Source: JAXLQL01 sp046331625
GTDB taxonomy: Bacteria > Acidobacteriota > Terriglobia > Bryobacterales > Bryobacteraceae
Direction: 5' to 3'
Assembly: GCA_046331625.1 (NCBI GenBank)
Contig: JAXLQL010000057.1
Span: 1-25,719, forward strand
Length of the DNA: 25,719 nt
Shown here: positions 24,245 to 25,719 of the stretch, in pieces
Numbering within the stretch: position 1 is the stretch's first letter
How the letters are laid out: each line of letters opens with the position of its first letter
Position numbers and translations under genes: made by a program
Notes under the pieces: model-generated
What the model was told of the DNA's origin: nothing
Database searches by the model: none
Seen by the model: only the letters and a program-made list of their open reading frames with translations

Positions 24245-25719
24245 TTGGGAAATCCGTTGAGGAGGCTGCTGACGCTCGCGCTCGCGGCTTCGGCGGCGCT
24301 CGCTCAGAACGCGACGGTTCCGCTGCGCATCAATAGCGGCGGCTGGAGTCCGGACTTCACAGACTCGCAGGGGAAGGTTTGGCTGACCGATCGCTACTAC
24401 ACGGGCGGCTACAACACCTATATTCCAGTAACCGCTCCGCTGGGCCGTTTTGCGCTCTACTCCACCACTCGGCAGCAGACCACGGGCGATGTCGTATACC
24501 GGATTCCGCTCGCCAACGCCAATTACCAAGTCACTCTGCACTTCATCGAAAACCAGTATCCAAACGTGGGGCAGAGGATCTTCAACGTCCTGGCTCAGGG
24601 CGCCACGGTGCTACCCAACTTCGACATCCGGGCGAACGTGGCGCAGTTCACGCCGCTCGTGAAGCCGCTGGCGTCGCCAGTGGCTGTCACCAATGGGATC
24701 CTCGAACTGATCTTTCGAGGCGTCGTGGGGCCGGCCGCTGTCGCGGGCATCGAAGTCGAGGCCGATAACTCCACGCCCGTGCTGTCGGTGAGTCCGGCGT
24801 CGCTGACGTTTTCGAGCTTCACCGGCGTCAATCCGGCCACGCAGACTCTGTCGATCACCAACACTGGCGGCGGAACGCTCAACTGGACCACGGCTTCCAA
24901 TCAGTCGTGGCTCACTGTGACGCCCTCTGGTTCGGCTCCGGGAACGGCTACGGCTACTGTGAACGTAGCGGGCCTTGCGGCGGGACCGTACAGCGCCAAC
25001 ATCACGGTGACTGCGGCGGGAGCGAATGGGTCACCGAAGACGATCCCGGTAAGTCTGACGCTGACCGCTCCTCCGGTGATCAACGCGGCGCCGGTGTCGC
25101 TCACCTACACGGCGACCCAGGGCGGCGCGAACCCGGTTGCTCAGGTGGTCAACATCACGAACTCCGGCGGTGGCACGCTGAACTGGACCGCTGTTTCGAA
25201 TCAGCCGTGGCTCACGCTCACGCCGAGCGCGAATTCTGTGAGTGCGGCGGTGTCGATCGCGGGACTTGCGCCGAACACGTACAACGCGACCATCACGATC
25301 TCCGCGCCGGGCGCGACGAACACGCCGCAGACGATTCCCGTATCACTGACGGTGAATCCTGCGCCGCCAACGATCAATGCAACGCCTGGGTCTCTGAGTT
25401 TCACGGGTGTGCAGGGAGCAGCGAATCCCGCGGCGCAGGTGATCAACATTGCGAACGGCGGTGGCGGAACGCTCAACTGGACCGCCGTTTCGAACCAGCC
25501 CTGGCTCACGCTCACGCCGAGCGCAAACTCCGTCAGCGCAGCTGTCTCGCTCACGGGACTCACGCCTAGCATCTACAACGCCACCATCACGATCTCGGCT
25601 TCCGGCGCGACGAATACGCCGCAAACGATCCCTGTCAGCTTGACGGTCACTGCGCCTTCCACCATCGGCGCTTCTCCGGCGTCGCTCACTTACACGGCGA
25701 CGCAAGGTGGTGCGAATCC
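24245..25719 (+). CDS. Secreted malectin-domain protein with BACON-like Ig repeats, 3' end beyond window
   Basis: An open frame runs off the right edge, with at least 491 codons. After a signal peptide (LRRLLTLALAASAALAQNA) there is a malectin-type carbohydrate-binding domain, about residues 25-175. Its landmarks are VPLRINSGG, TDSQGKVWLTDRYYTGG, LYSTTRQQTTGDVVYRIPL, YQVTLHFIENQYPNVGQRIFNV and AVAGIEVEA. From 24782 come tandem BACON-like/Ig-like repeats of 97-99 residues, each with TxSxxNxGGGTLNWTxxSNQxWLTxTPS and a TIPVSLTLT end. Three are complete and a fourth is cut by the edge. It is probably a glycan-binding surface protein; acidobacterial relatives often end in a TIGR03437-type domain. 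The start is TTG in either case: 24245 has AGAGGG 5 bases upstream (24234-24239), and 24257 is the alternative. Confidence 0.85.
   Translation, partial: MGNPLRRLLTLALAASAALAQNATVPLRINSGGWSPDFTDSQGKVWLTDRYYTGGYNTYIPVTAPLGRFALYSTTRQQTTGDVVYRIPLANANYQVTLHFIENQYPNVGQRIFNVLAQGATVLPNFDIRANVAQFTPLVKPLASPVAVTNGILELIFRGVVGPAAVAGIEVEADNSTPVLSVSPASLTFSSFTGVNPATQTLSITNTGGGTLNWTTASNQSWLTVTPSGSAPGTATATVNVAGLAAGPYSANITVTAAGANGSPKTIPVSLTLTAPPVINAAPVSLTYTATQGGANPVAQVVNITNSGGGTLNWTAVSNQPWLTLTPSANSVSAAVSIAGLAPNTYNATITISAPGATNTPQTIPVSLTVNPAPPTINATPGSLSFTGVQGAANPAAQVINIANGGGGTLNWTAVSNQPWLTLTPSANSVSAAVSLTGLTPSIYNATITISASGATNTPQTIPVSLTVTAPSTIGASPASLTYTATQGGAN
24782..25719 (+). repeat. Tandem ~295-bp repeats encoding BACON-like domains
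   Basis: Units are at 24782-25078 (297 bp), 25079-25372 (294 bp), 25373-25663 (291 bp) and 25664 to the edge (partial). Units 2 and 3 are clearly similar at nucleotide level over their second half (ACTGGACCGC, TGGCTCACGCTCACGCCGAG), while unit 1 is more diverged. The start of unit 4 (GCGTCGCTCACTTACACGGC) resembles the start of unit 2. Confidence 0.85.

Noticed and set aside
24021..24260. 79-aa plus-strand open frame ending at the malectin start codon
   Set aside because: Composition is not protein-like and there is no ribosome site. Its last 11 codons (from ATG 24225) overlap the TTG start, so a leader peptide is conceivable but unsupported.
24782..25719. Possible CRISPR-like or satellite repeat
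   Set aside because: The ~295-bp units stay in frame and encode Ig-like domains; there are no short repeats with spacers.

Overview
The window is a high-GC chromosomal segment of about 25.7 kb that most resembles an Acidobacteriota genome of the Bryobacterales/Solibacter type. This is an inference from gene content: SBBP-type beta-propeller giants, a malectin/BACON-like repeat protein, a cytochrome-c/WD40 protein of the planctomycete-acidobacterial kind, DUF1552, a PQQ-like propeller and many small secreted proteins. No rRNA, tRNA, CRISPR array, transposase or integrase was recognised.

Layout, left to right. At 1-728 (minus) is the 5' part of a secreted cytochrome-c/WD40 protein that runs off the left edge. 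It diverges from an EamA transporter and an HtrA/DegP protease (801-3348, plus) that ends in a strong intrinsic terminator (3381-3410). Two small minus-strand genes follow: a stand-alone zinc-binding CZB-domain protein and a small basic coiled-coil protein of unknown role. From 4250 to 7821 (plus) is a compact four-gene cluster: lipoprotein alpha/beta hydrolase, FGE-sulfatase-fold protein without the catalytic cysteines, MFS exporter, and a PPOX-type flavoprotein.

From 7876 to 15838 (plus) lie two huge tandem paralogues of 1325 and 1324 aa. Both have the same order: signal peptide, acidobacterial N-terminal domain, seven-repeat SBBP propeller, InlB-like repeat, BACON-like domain, and several FN3-like modules. 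Their N-terminal domains are about 93.5% identical in nucleotides, while other segments keep the protein sequence but have diverged at nearly every synonymous site. This points to recent gene conversion.

From 18808 down to 15840 (minus) is a PQQ-like propeller, an SDR of 2,4-dienoyl-CoA-reductase type and a SAM methyltransferase. A 174-aa unknown gene (plus) and a 243-aa unknown secreted protein (minus) follow. Then come a Tat-exported DUF1552 protein and a secreted MetX-like alpha/beta hydrolase (plus), and two small exported proteins on the minus strand (TPR protein and 118-aa protein). A roughly 560-bp non-coding stretch with hairpins precedes a malectin plus BACON-like repeat protein that runs off the right edge.

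Most products are predicted to be exported or membrane-bound, so the region looks like a cell-surface/periplasmic inventory rather than one pathway. I did not find an unambiguous new defence or mobile system. The best candidates for new biology are the SBBP giant pair and its conversion tract, the stand-alone CZB protein, the Cys-less FGE-fold cluster and the structured gap at 23688-24244.
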